DNA of 64,000 nt from Paraburkholderia megapolitana. GTDB lineage: Bacteria > Pseudomonadota > Gammaproteobacteria > Burkholderiales > Burkholderiaceae. Below the pieces are notes generated by a model that saw nothing but the letters and a program-made list of their open reading frames with translations, had not been told where the DNA came from and ran no database searches. Each line of letters begins with the position of its first letter. The stretch's first letter is position 1. This document shows, in pieces, positions 24,260-33,260 of the stretch. Both the position numbers and the translations under genes were made by a program. Location: positions 2,267,001 through 2,331,000 of the forward strand of contig NZ_CP041743.1 of NCBI RefSeq assembly GCF_007556815.1. Direction: 5' to 3'.

Positions 24260-25816
24260 ATGTCCCATTCTTCGCTTCAGCCTGCGGCAGCGCGTTCGCT
24301 CGTGCTGCTCGGCGTATGTTGCGCGGCCGTCGTGTTGCCGCTTAGTTTTTCGGCGGGCGCGATCGCGACGCCTGCAATCGGCCGTGCGCTCGGTGGTGGT
24401 CCCGTCGCGCTCAACTGGATTACCAATGCGTTCATGCTCGCGTTCGGTAGCTGTCTGATGGCGGCGGGCGCGCTGGCGGACCAGTTCGGGCGGCGGCGCG
24501 TGTTTCTGAGCGGCATCGCCGGGTTCGCGCTGTTGTCGCTGCTGCTTGCGTGTGCGCCGGGCATCGTCTGGCTCGATGTGCTGCGCGGCGCGCAGGGCAT
24601 CGCGGCGGCTGCGGCGCTGGCGGGCGGCTCGGCGGCGCTCGCGCAGGAGTTCGAAGGCCACGAGCAGGCGCGTGCGTTCAGTCTGCTCGGCACGACCTTC
24701 GGGGTTGGCCTCGCGTTCGGCCCGGTGCTCGCTGGCGGACTGATCGAAGCGTTTGGCTGGCGCGCGGTGTTTGCATCGACGGCGGTGCTCGGCACGGTTG
24801 CGCTGCTGCTCGCGGCACCCCGCATGCGCGAGACCCGCAGTCCAACGACCGGGCGCATGGACTGGCCTGGCGTCGCCAGCTTCACCGCGATGTTGTGTCT
24901 TTTCACGGTGGCGATACTCGAAGCGCCGTCGATCGGCTGGGCCCATCCGGCGATCCGCGTGCTGCTCGTCGCGGCGGCGTTCGCGCTGACGACGTTCATC
25001 GCGATCGAACGGCGCTCCGCGCACCCGATGCTCGACCTGTCGCTGTTCCGCTACCGGCGTTTCATCGGCGTGCAGATGCTGCCGATCGCGACCTGCTACT
25101 GCTTCGTCGTGCTGCTGGTCTTGCTGCCGATCCGCTTCGTCGGCATCGACGGTCACACGCCGCTTGCCGCGGGCCTGATGATGCTCGCGCTGTGCAGCCC
25201 GATGCTGTTCGTACCGATGCTGGCGGTGCGGTGCACGCGGTACGCGTCGCCGGGCGTGGTATCCGCGGCCGGTCTGCTGATCTCCGCCGCGGCGCTCGTG
25301 TGGCTCGGCAGCGTGCCGGCGCATGCGGCGCCGTTCGCGATCCTGCTGCCGATGGTTGTCATCGGCATCGGCGCCGGGTTGCCGTGGGGGCTGATGGATG
25401 GCCTGTCGGTGAGCGTCGTGCCGAAAGAGCGCGCCGGGATGGCGACCGGGATTTTCAGCACGACGCGCGTGGCTGGCGAAGGGCTCGCGCTCGCGATGGT
25501 CAGCGCCGCGCTCGCCGCAATCGTGGCGTTTCGCTTGAGAGCGGTGCTGCCGGCATCGGTGGAAACTGCTGGCGGCAACGGTCTTGCCGCGGCGGCGCAG
25601 CGACTCGCCACCGGCGACCTCGCCGGCGCAGCCGCCAGTTTGCCGGGCGTGCCGCTGACGCTGCTGCGCGAGCATTACGTTGCCGCGTTCCAGTGGTTGA
25701 GCGACGGTCTCGCGCTGGTCACCGTGCTCGCCGCACTGGCCACGCTGATCTACCTGCGCAGCAACGACCGGCCGGAGCCGCGCATCGCCGCGAACGCGCT
25801 GTCGGACGAATACTGA
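24260..25816 (+). CDS. MFS transporter, DHA2-like
   Basis: A 518-residue major facilitator with about 14 membrane segments. GALADQFGRRRVFLSGIAG is motif A and FGPVLAGGLIEAFGWRAVF is motif C of proton antiporters. The start MSHSSLQPAAARSLVLL (ATG 24260) is preferred; an earlier in-frame codon at 24203 would overlap the control region of the divergent LysR gene. Probably an exporter regulated by that LysR protein. Confidence 0.87.
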   Translation: MSHSSLQPAAARSLVLLGVCCAAVVLPLSFSAGAIATPAIGRALGGGPVALNWITNAFMLAFGSCLMAAGALADQFGRRRVFLSGIAGFALLSLLLACAPGIVWLDVLRGAQGIAAAAALAGGSAALAQEFEGHEQARAFSLLGTTFGVGLAFGPVLAGGLIEAFGWRAVFASTAVLGTVALLLAAPRMRETRSPTTGRMDWPGVASFTAMLCLFTVAILEAPSIGWAHPAIRVLLVAAAFALTTFIAIERRSAHPMLDLSLFRYRRFIGVQMLPIATCYCFVVLLVLLPIRFVGIDGHTPLAAGLMMLALCSPMLFVPMLAVRCTRYASPGVVSAAGLLISAAALVWLGSVPAHAAPFAILLPMVVIGIGAGLPWGLMDGLSVSVVPKERAGMATGIFSTTRVAGEGLALAMVSAALAAIVAFRLRAVLPASVETAGGNGLAAAAQRLATGDLAGAAASLPGVPLTLLREHYVAAFQWLSDGLALVTVLAALATLIYLRSNDRPEPRIAANALSDEY

Positions 25817-26092
25817 ATTGAAGCGGGGGTGGCCGCGACGACGCGAGAGAGTGGTCTGTCCGGCACAGATACCACCACTCACCGCGCATCGAATTGATCG
25901 GCAATGTCGGCTTTTTCCGGGACAGACATCGCGGAATCAGCCATATCTAATGTTCCCGGTGTCGCATGACTCGCCAGGGTGCGTTATGCATTTCTCGTGA
26001 GTAGATACGCCACGTACCCAGACACAGCGCGCGAACGCGTGCTAGCGGGGTGTTACCAAACCGTGCGCTTCGCGCGCCAGCAAGGAGAAGAA

Positions 26093-27142
26093 ATGCAAAT
26101 CGGCACGTTCCTGACCATGCCCGCGCCGGAGCCGCGTCCGTCCGCCGAGATTCTCGCGCGCGGCATCGAGGTGGCGGTCGCCGCCGAAGAACTGGGGTTC
26201 AGCCACCTGTGGCTTGCCGAGCATCACTTCACGAACTACGCGTACTCGTCGCGGCCGCTGATGCTGCTCTCGCATATCGCCGCTCGCACGAAGCGCATCC
26301 GGCTCGGCACCGCAATCGTGCCGCTGCCGCTGCATCATCCGCTCATCGTCGCGGAAGAACTGGCGATACTCGACGTGCTCAGCGGCGGGCGTGCCGAAGC
26401 CGGTTTTGGCAAGGGCTACCAGCAATATCAGTATCAACGTTTCGGGCTCGTCAAAGGTGCGCGTCCGAAGCGTGACGACGAAGCGCTCGAAGTCCTGCAG
26501 CGCGCGTTGCACAATCCGATCGTCGAATTCGACGGCACCGAGTTCCAGATTCCGCGCACGCGGCTCTATCCGCGTCCGGTGCAGGAGCGCATGCCGTTCT
26601 GGGTCGTCGTCAATTCGACGCGGCGCGACCAGATCGAAACGGCGATCGCGCGGCGCATGAATTTCTTCACGGGCGGGCTCGAGCCGATCTCGAAGCTGGT
26701 CAATATCCGCGAGCGCTATCCGGATCTCGCACCGCAACTCGATGGCGTGCGTATCGGCACGCAACGGCCCGTCTATGTCGCCGAGAGCGAAGCCGACGCA
26801 CGCGACGCGATCGAGCACGTGCGCTGGAACGGCCGCGCCACGCTACGGCTGCGGCACGAACTGGGCGAAGTGGTCGATGGCGTGGTGTGTGCCGATCCGC
26901 TCCAGGACGAGCCTTCCGACGAAGCATTACGCGACGACTTCGTGGTGATCGGTACCGCCGAACAATGCGTGCGCCAGCTGCAGCGCATCCGCGACGGGAT
27001 CGGCTGCGATTACTTCAACGCGAGCTTCTGGTTCGGCGCGTTGCCGCAAGCGCGGGTGCTCGCGTCGATGCGGCGTTTCGCTGAGCAGGTGCTGCCGGCG
27101 TTCGAGCAGACCAACGTGAGCGAGCCGGAAGTGCAGGCGTGA
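26093..27142 (+). CDS. LLM class flavin-dependent oxidoreductase (luciferase-like monooxygenase)
   Basis: A 349-residue bacterial-luciferase-like enzyme, which uses reduced FMN and oxygen. The conserved regions are MQIGTFLTMP at the start, FSHLWLAEHHF, RIRLGTAIVPLPLHHPLIVA and LDVLSGGRAEAGFGKGY. AAGGAG at 26082-26087 marks the ATG at 26093; the open frame further upstream is not needed. It stands alone, so its substrate (an alkanal, sulfonate or aromatic) and its flavin reductase cannot be named. Confidence 0.9.
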   Translation: MQIGTFLTMPAPEPRPSAEILARGIEVAVAAEELGFSHLWLAEHHFTNYAYSSRPLMLLSHIAARTKRIRLGTAIVPLPLHHPLIVAEELAILDVLSGGRAEAGFGKGYQQYQYQRFGLVKGARPKRDDEALEVLQRALHNPIVEFDGTEFQIPRTRLYPRPVQERMPFWVVVNSTRRDQIETAIARRMNFFTGGLEPISKLVNIRERYPDLAPQLDGVRIGTQRPVYVAESEADARDAIEHVRWNGRATLRLRHELGEVVDGVVCADPLQDEPSDEALRDDFVVIGTAEQCVRQLQRIRDGIGCDYFNASFWFGALPQARVLASMRRFAEQVLPAFEQTNVSEPEVQA

Positions 27143-27212
27143 TGGCCTGGCCGGGAGGATGTCGTCGGTTCGGACGCCGACTCCTGACTCCCGGCTCTCA
27201 GTCTGTAAAAAA

Positions 27213-27228
27213 TCAAATCTATATTTGA
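27213..27228. promoter_or_regulatory. Operator-like site 1 (TCAAAT-N4-ATTTGA) before the TetR gene
   Basis: TCAAAT, four bases, ATTTGA: a perfect 6+6 inverted repeat 37 bp before the TetR (CecR-like) start codon. The same half-sites with the same spacing recur at 27986-28001 before the efflux operon, which supports autoregulation plus pump control by one repressor. Confidence 0.72.
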
Positions 27229-27265
27229 AATTGACCGGGCGATCGATTTCCCGATAGCATGGCGC

Positions 27266-27982
27266 ATGTCTACAAAAATGCGTCGTCGTCCCGATTCAGG
27301 CCAACCGTCCGCCGGTGAGCGTGCGAGCGAGAGATTACTGGAAGCTGCCGGCGAGGTTTTCGCCGAGAAAGGTTACGACCGGGCGACCAGTAAGGAAATC
27401 TGCGAGCGAGCCGGCATGAATGCGGCATCGGTCAACTACCATTTCGACGGTATCGAGTCGCTCTACGCGGCCACGCTCGCGCATGCGCACCGGCAAATCG
27501 TCACGATCGAGGTGCTGCAGGAGATCGCATCGAGCGATGCAAGCGCGCGGCACAAGCTGCGCGCCTACATCGCGCCGGTGGTGCGGCGCCTGGCCAGTCC
27601 TGCCGCCGCGTCGTGGGAAATGCGGCTTCTTAGCCGCGAGGTGCTTTCGCCGTCGCCGGTTAAAGCGGCCTTCATCCAGACCGAAATACTGCCCAAAAAG
27701 AAGATCCTCGGCGACATCCTTGCGGAGTTGATCGGCGTGAAGCCGGACGACCCCGTGGTGGGGCGGGCCATCCTGACGGTCGTGGCACCGTGCCTGATCC
27801 TCGCCATTTCCGACCGCACGATGCTTTCATTGATGATGCCTGGCATCACCGATTCGGACGTCGAAGTCGAACTGCTCATCGACCATCTCGAACGCTTTAT
27901 CCACGCAGGTCTGGCGGCTGTCGCGCAACACGTTCAGGCGGAGACGGGCGACAAGCCCGGTCGTCCCGTGCGGCGAAAATAA
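27266..27982 (+). CDS. TetR family regulator, CecR (YbiH)-like
   Basis: A 238-residue TetR protein. The DNA-binding part (RLLEAAGEVFAEKGYDRATS, then NAASVNYHFDGIESLYAATL) is followed by the CecR-type C-terminal domain (DUF1956-like; LLSREVLSPSPVKAAFIQTE). In enterobacteria CecR sits with a HlyD-type protein and controls transport genes. Here the HlyD-EmrB-OMF operon starts 72 bp downstream on the same strand, with matched operator-like sites before both the regulator and the operon. Confidence 0.9.
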   Translation: MSTKMRRRPDSGQPSAGERASERLLEAAGEVFAEKGYDRATSKEICERAGMNAASVNYHFDGIESLYAATLAHAHRQIVTIEVLQEIASSDASARHKLRAYIAPVVRRLASPAAASWEMRLLSREVLSPSPVKAAFIQTEILPKKKILGDILAELIGVKPDDPVVGRAILTVVAPCLILAISDRTMLSLMMPGITDSDVEVELLIDHLERFIHAGLAAVAQHVQAETGDKPGRPVRRK

Positions 27983-27985
27983 ATT

Positions 27986-28001
27986 TCAAATTTGAATTTG
28001 A
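27986..28001. promoter_or_regulatory. Operator-like site 2 (TCAAAT-N4-ATTTGA) before the efflux operon
   Basis: Same half-sites and 4-bp spacer as at 27213-27228, with an overlapping 12-bp perfect palindrome (27985-27996). It begins three bases after the TetR stop codon and 54 bp before the HlyD gene start. Confidence 0.72.
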
Positions 28002-28054
28002 CAAAAAATTACCGGGGGCGCAGCATCTGGCGATCGTAATCAACGGCTCTCCAG

Positions 28055-29188
28055 ATGGCTACAGATCACACCGAAATAGGCGGGCAGACCGCCGGCGCAG
28101 CCGCGCCGAACGAGCAGCCCGGCGCACCGGGCAACGGCACATCGCCGGCGCGCAAACCGGGCGGAAAAGGAGTGCTGATCGCGATCGTCATCGCGTGCAT
28201 TCTGCTCGTTGTAGGCGGCTGGTATTACTTCAGCACCCGCAATACCGAAACAACGGATGACGCCCAGGTCGACGGCAACGCCGTGACCGTTGCGCCCAAA
28301 GTGGCAGGCTACGTCGTCACACTGGCGATTCGCGACAATCAGCGCGTCAAGGCCGGCGATCTGCTGATCAAGATCGACCCGCGCGACTACATCGCCGCGC
28401 GCGACCAGGCCGAAGCCTCGCTCGAAGTCGCCCGCGCGCAGCTCGAAAATGCCCAGGTCAACCTGACGGTGACGCGCGTCAGCGCACCGGCCAAACTGGT
28501 TCAGGCCAAGGCGCAGGTTGCCCAGGCCTCGGCGAACCAGGTGCTCGCAGCCGCGGACGACCGCCGGCAAACCACGCTCGACGCCCGCGCCACGACCCAG
28601 GCGGCACGCGACCAGGCCAGCGCGCAGTTGCGCTCCGCCGCGGCGACGCTGACCAACAATCAGGCGCAGGTCGATATCGCGAAGCTCATTCCCGAGACGG
28701 TCGCGCAAGCACAGGCCCAGGTCGATCAGGCCAATGCCCAGGTGCGGCAGGCACAGGCACAACTGGAAGCGGCCCAACTGAATCTCTCGTACACGGAAAT
28801 TCGCGCGCCGCAGGACGGCTGGGTAACGCTGCGTAACGTCCAGCTCGGTAGTTATGTGCAAGCAGGGCAATCGCTGTTCTCGCTCGTCGCTCCCGATGTC
28901 TGGATCACCGCGAACTTCAAGGAGAACCAGCTCGGCCGGATGCGTGTCGGCCAGAAGGTCTCGATCCGTGTCGATGCGTATGGGCAACTGCGGCTGAAAG
29001 GGCATATCGACAGCATCCAGCAGGGCACCGGTTCGCGCTTTAGCGCGTTCCCGGCCGAGAACGCCACCGGCAACTTCGTGAAGATCGTTCAGCGCATTCC
29101 GGTGAAGATCGTCATCGATAGCGGTCTCGATGCGAACTTGCCGCTGCCGCTCGGCGCCTCGGTCGATCCCGAAGTGGATCTGCAATGA
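28055..29188 (+). CDS. HlyD/EmrA family membrane fusion protein
   Basis: A 377-residue periplasmic adaptor of a tripartite efflux pump. One N-terminal membrane anchor (GVLIAIVIACILLVVGGWYY) is followed by the lipoyl/barrel-sandwich start ETTDDAQVDGNAVTVAPKV. A long alpha-hairpin rich in Gln/Ala follows (repeated QAQ, QANAQ; roughly residues 120-245), then LSYTEIRAPQDGWVTLRNVQ. Start ATG 28055. Its stop overlaps the EmrB-type gene start (ATGA), showing tight coupling. The operator-like site at 27986 is just upstream. Confidence 0.93.
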   Translation: MATDHTEIGGQTAGAAAPNEQPGAPGNGTSPARKPGGKGVLIAIVIACILLVVGGWYYFSTRNTETTDDAQVDGNAVTVAPKVAGYVVTLAIRDNQRVKAGDLLIKIDPRDYIAARDQAEASLEVARAQLENAQVNLTVTRVSAPAKLVQAKAQVAQASANQVLAAADDRRQTTLDARATTQAARDQASAQLRSAAATLTNNQAQVDIAKLIPETVAQAQAQVDQANAQVRQAQAQLEAAQLNLSYTEIRAPQDGWVTLRNVQLGSYVQAGQSLFSLVAPDVWITANFKENQLGRMRVGQKVSIRVDAYGQLRLKGHIDSIQQGTGSRFSAFPAENATGNFVKIVQRIPVKIVIDSGLDANLPLPLGASVDPEVDLQ

Positions 29189-30777
29189 GCAGCGCCGGGG
29201 CCGTAGCCGTGCCGCAGTCGCGCGATGGAGCCAACCCCTGGCTAATCGCCATAGTCGTAACACTCGCTGCCTTCATGGAAGTGCTCGATACGACCATCGT
29301 CAACGTGGCGCTGCCGCATATCGCGGGCACCATGTCGGCGAGTACCGACGAGAGCACATGGACGCTCACGTCGTATCTCGTGTCGAACGGCATCGTGCTG
29401 ACCATTTCGGGCTACCTGACGCGGTTGCTCGGTCGCAAGCGTTACTTCCTGATCTGCATCGCGATGTTCACGGTCTGCTCGTTTCTGTGCGGCATCTCGA
29501 CGAGCCTGCCGCAGATCATCATCTTCCGGCTGTTGCAGGGTTTTTTCGGCGGCGGTTTGCAGCCGAACCAGCAGTCGATCATTCTCGATACGTTCCCGCC
29601 GGCCAAACGAGCCCAGGCCTTCGGCGTGACCGCACTCGCGACAGTCGTAGCCCCGGTCATCGGACCGGCGCTGGGCGGCTGGATCACCGATAACTACAGC
29701 TGGCGCTGGATTTTCCTGATCAACATTCCGGTCGGCATCATCACTTTCTTCTGCGTGATGGCGCTCGTGCGCGATCCGCCGTCGATGCGCGACGAACGCC
29801 GCAAAGCCGACCTCGATTATGTAGGCCTCGGTCTGATCATCCTGGGTCTCGGCGCGCTGCAGATTTTCCTCGACCGCGGCGAAACCGACGACTGGTTCAG
29901 CTCGCCGCTGATCTGCGTGATGGCCGCGTTTGCCGTCACCGGTATCGTCGGTGCGGTCTTCTGGTTGCTGTACACGAAAAAGCCGATCGTCGATCTGCGC
30001 GTGCTGGCCGATCGCAACTTCGCGGTCGGGAGTTTGATGATCTTTGCGATGGCGGTGATTCTCTATTCGAGTGCCGTGCTGTTGCCGCAACTCTCGCAGC
30101 AACTGCTCGGCTATACCGCGACGCTGGCCGGCCTGATTCTGGTGCCTGGTGCAGTCGCGCTGATCGGCTTGATCATTCTCGTCAGCAAGATTCTGCCGCT
30201 GGTGCAGACGCGCTACGTGATTGCATTCGGGTTTGCGTTGCTGGGTGGGGCGTTCTTCTATTCGCACCAGCTCACGCCAGATCTCGACTTCCGGACACTC
30301 GTCCTCATGCGCGTGTTCCAGACGAGTGGGCTGGCGTTCCTGTTCGTGCCGATCTCGACGATCACGTATCTCACGCTGCCGCGTCGATTAAACGGCGATG
30401 CGGCGGCGCTCTTCACGATGTTCCGCAACATCGCGGGTTCGATCGGCATTTCGCTGTCGACGGCGCTGATCACGACACGCAGTCAGGTGCGGATGGCGTA
30501 TCTGGGCGAACACCAGACACCGTATTCGCAGCCCTATCTCGACACGGTCGCGAGTACGGCGCGCACGTTGCAGGCGTCGGGTGTGCCGCGCGATCTTGCC
30601 CAGCAGGGCGCCGTCGGCCACCTCTACCAGCAGTTGATCGCCCAGTCGCAGTTGCTGTCGTACACGGATGTATTTGCGATCTGCGCCTTCCTCGCGTTCC
30701 TCGCGATTCCCTTCACCTTCCTGTTCTCGAAATCGAAAGCGGGCGGCAGTCCCGCTGGCGAAGGAGGCCACCTATGA
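29185..30777 (+). CDS. EmrB-type DHA2 MFS multidrug efflux permease
   Basis: A 530-residue inner-membrane, 14-segment proton-coupled pump component. EVLDTTIVNVALPHIAGTM is the EmrB motif D1, SGYLTRLLGRKRYFLICIAM is motif A and VIGPALGGWITDNYSWRWIF is motif C. It overlaps the adaptor gene before it and the outer-membrane factor gene after it by four bases each, so the three products form one translationally coupled tripartite system. Typical cargo is hydrophobic antimicrobials or aromatic acids; the actual substrate is unknown. Confidence 0.95.
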   Translation: MSSAGAVAVPQSRDGANPWLIAIVVTLAAFMEVLDTTIVNVALPHIAGTMSASTDESTWTLTSYLVSNGIVLTISGYLTRLLGRKRYFLICIAMFTVCSFLCGISTSLPQIIIFRLLQGFFGGGLQPNQQSIILDTFPPAKRAQAFGVTALATVVAPVIGPALGGWITDNYSWRWIFLINIPVGIITFFCVMALVRDPPSMRDERRKADLDYVGLGLIILGLGALQIFLDRGETDDWFSSPLICVMAAFAVTGIVGAVFWLLYTKKPIVDLRVLADRNFAVGSLMIFAMAVILYSSAVLLPQLSQQLLGYTATLAGLILVPGAVALIGLIILVSKILPLVQTRYVIAFGFALLGGAFFYSHQLTPDLDFRTLVLMRVFQTSGLAFLFVPISTITYLTLPRRLNGDAAALFTMFRNIAGSIGISLSTALITTRSQVRMAYLGEHQTPYSQPYLDTVASTARTLQASGVPRDLAQQGAVGHLYQQLIAQSQLLSYTDVFAICAFLAFLAIPFTFLFSKSKAGGSPAGEGGHL

Positions 30778-32273
30778 CCACCGCGAAATTTCTACTGCCC
30801 CTTGCCGCGAGTGCGGTTTTGCTTGGCGCCTGCACAGTGGGCCCGGACTTCAAGGCGCCCGAGGCAAGCACACCGGCCACGTGGCACGATGCGCTCGCTA
30901 CGCAATCGGCGCTGTCGGGCGAGACACGTGTCACCGCGGAAGCGGACCCCGACCCGCAGTGGTGGCGCAGCTTCAACGACGCGACGCTGACGTCGCTGAT
31001 CGACCGGGCGACGCGCGGCAATCTCGATGTGCAGATCGCCGTGGTGCGGATTGCCGAAGCGCGCGCCAGCGAACGGTCGATTGCAGCCGCGGGCCTCCCG
31101 TCGATCAATGCGAGCGCGTCGTACACCCACGAAGACGTCGGCCAGGGGCTCGCCAGCAGCAGCTCCAGCGCACCGCCCGGCGGCAACCCGGGTCTCGCCG
31201 CACTGGTCGACTCGCTGACCAAACCGGTCAACATCTATCAGGGCTCGCTCGACGCTTCCTGGGAACTCGATCTGTTCGGCAGGGTGCGGCGTTCGGTCGA
31301 AGCGGCCAATGCATCCACGGTGGCGGCAATCGGCAATCGCGACGACGCACTCGTCACGTTGCAGGCCGAAGTGGCACAAACCTACGCGCAACTGCGTGCT
31401 GCCCAGGCGAGCCGCGACACCGCTCTGGCCGATCTCGTCGCCGAACAGCAAATCCTCGATCTGACTCGCGAGCGTGCTTCGAATGGCCTCGTCACTGATC
31501 TCGATGTGGAAAGCGCGACCTCGGCGGTCGGGACGCTCGAAGCGTCGCTCGCGCAATACGATCAGCAGATCGCCGCGAGCCTGAACGGGCTTGCCGTGCT
31601 GCTCGGCGAGGCACCCGGTGCGCTCGATGCCGAACTGGCAACCGCCACGCCGATCCCGCCGCCGCCTCCGCAGGTACCGGTCGGCTTGCCGGCGAGCCTC
31701 GCGCGCCGCCGTCCCGACATCCGGGTCGCGGAGGCGCAGTTGCATCGCCAGACTGCTGAGGTCGGCGTCGCGGTGGCGCAGTTCTATCCGGACATTTCGC
31801 TAACGGGCCAGGTGGGGCAGGAAAGCACGAAGCCCGGTGATATCACGAAGTGGGCGAATAACTTCTACTCGTTCGGTCCGTCCGTCTCGCTGCCGATCTT
31901 CCAGGGCGGCCAGCTTCGCGCCAACCTCAAACTGGCGAAAGCGGACCAGGCGGAAGCGGCACTGAGCTACCGGAAAACCGTCCTTGGAGCGTTGCAAGAC
32001 GTCGACAACGCGTTGTCGGCGTATCGCGCGGAATTGCGCCGCCATCAGGCGCTCGAGAAAACCGTCTCCGCCGAAACCAAAGCGCTCGCACTCGCGACGA
32101 ACCAGTACAAGAACGGTGTGTCGACGTTCATCGATGTGCTGACCGCCGAGAACACCCTCGAGCAGCAACGTCAGCAATTCATCCAGAGCACGCTGACGCT
32201 GACCACGGATGTCGTCACGCTTTACAAGGCGCTCGGCGGTGGATGGCAGCAGCAGGAAGAGGTGAAGTCCTGA
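30774..32273 (+). CDS. Outer membrane efflux lipoprotein (NodT/TolC family)
   Basis: A 499-residue outer-membrane factor. The lipobox is in the first 22 residues (AASAVLLGACTVGPDF, lipidated Cys after LLGA). Two OEP repeats follow, with the duplicated YQGSLDASWELDLFGRVRRS and FYSFGPSVSLPIFQGG signatures and VGLPASLARRRPDIRVAE between them. It completes the tripartite pump with the preceding HlyD and EmrB proteins. Confidence 0.94.
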   Translation: MTTAKFLLPLAASAVLLGACTVGPDFKAPEASTPATWHDALATQSALSGETRVTAEADPDPQWWRSFNDATLTSLIDRATRGNLDVQIAVVRIAEARASERSIAAAGLPSINASASYTHEDVGQGLASSSSSAPPGGNPGLAALVDSLTKPVNIYQGSLDASWELDLFGRVRRSVEAANASTVAAIGNRDDALVTLQAEVAQTYAQLRAAQASRDTALADLVAEQQILDLTRERASNGLVTDLDVESATSAVGTLEASLAQYDQQIAASLNGLAVLLGEAPGALDAELATATPIPPPPPQVPVGLPASLARRRPDIRVAEAQLHRQTAEVGVAVAQFYPDISLTGQVGQESTKPGDITKWANNFYSFGPSVSLPIFQGGQLRANLKLAKADQAEAALSYRKTVLGALQDVDNALSAYRAELRRHQALEKTVSAETKALALATNQYKNGVSTFIDVLTAENTLEQQRQQFIQSTLTLTTDVVTLYKALGGGWQQQEEVKS

Positions 32274-32312
32274 CACGCTTCACGTAGATGGCGATATAGA
32301 TCGAGGCCCGCT

Positions 32313-33032
32313 GTGACGATACCTCTTCGAACCAAAGGATCCGTGCGTGGAGAAGCGACGCGGTTACGGATCGTCGAGGCGGCCATCGATCTGTTCGGCG
32401 AACACGGTTACGAGCACACGTCGACTCGCGAGATCGCGGCGCGGGCGGGTGTCAACACGCCGGCGTTGCAGTATTACTTCGAGAACAAGGAAGGGGTCTA
32501 TCGCGCGTGTGCGGAGCATATCGCTGCCTGCGCATGGGCGCGGCTCGCGCCGGTGGTGGATCAGGCGATGCGCCTGCTTGAGGGCAATGCGCGCGTCAAT
32601 GCGCTGATCGATGTGTTCATCCGTCTCCACGAAACGCTCGGCGATTGCCTCTTCATGGTCCCGAACGAGAGCCGCCGACTGTTCTTTGCCGGCGAGCCGC
32701 TTGGCCATGATCCGGCGATCGGGCCGGAAATCGTGCGCAAGCGCATCCATGATCCGCTGCATACGGTGGCAGCGAAATTGATCGCGCGGATTACCGGCAT
32801 CGCAGCCGACGATCCTGTGACGACGATCCGCGCCGTCAGCCTGTACGGACAGCTCATGATGTTCCATCTCAAGCCGCGCGCGGCGTTGTCCTTGCTCGGA
32901 TGGCCGGCGTTCGATGTGGAAAAACGTCAGTTGATTGTCGCGGTGCTACGCGGTCAGACGCAGGTGCTGCTGAAAGGGTGGTCTGCTGCGGCGCCTGTAA
33001 TCGGTTCACGACGGACTCAAGCCCGCAAATAG
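32313..33032 (+). CDS. TetR family regulator (CecR-like)
   Basis: A 239-residue TetR regulator starting from GTG at 32313 (MTIPLRTKGSVRGEATRLRI). The DNA-binding helices EAAIDLFGEHGYEHTSTREI and NTPALQYYFENKEGVYRACA lead into a CecR-type C-terminal domain. It follows the pump operon by 39 bp in the same direction, giving the pump two TetR neighbours, one at each end. No copy of the TCAAAT-N4-ATTTGA site was seen before this gene, so it may respond to a different signal. Confidence 0.88.
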   Translation: MTIPLRTKGSVRGEATRLRIVEAAIDLFGEHGYEHTSTREIAARAGVNTPALQYYFENKEGVYRACAEHIAACAWARLAPVVDQAMRLLEGNARVNALIDVFIRLHETLGDCLFMVPNESRRLFFAGEPLGHDPAIGPEIVRKRIHDPLHTVAAKLIARITGIAADDPVTTIRAVSLYGQLMMFHLKPRAALSLLGWPAFDVEKRQLIVAVLRGQTQVLLKGWSAAAPVIGSRRTQARK

Positions 33033-33260
33033 CGCCCAGGGTCGCTGACATCCCGGCAGCCGCAAGAAGCGCACAGGCCCCCTGGCGCCCGTCCGGCGGC
33101 ATTCGCCACGTTCTTGCGTATTCCCGGCGAACTACAACCAGACCTGATCGAGGTTCATCAATCCGCTTTTGCTATCGCTCCATCCGATACCCGGATTGTT
33201 GTCGTATCGACGGCCCCGTATATTGGCCGGCATACGAACCATTCCAATGCAGGAGACAAA

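Noticed and set aside
24191..25882. 563-codon open frame antisense to the MFS gene at 24260-25816
   Set aside because: Extremely Arg/His/Gln-rich translation typical of the antisense frame of a high-GC membrane-protein gene.
28040..29263. 407-codon minus-strand open frame over the HlyD gene
   Set aside because: Antisense shadow of the membrane fusion protein with its anchor and coiled-coil.
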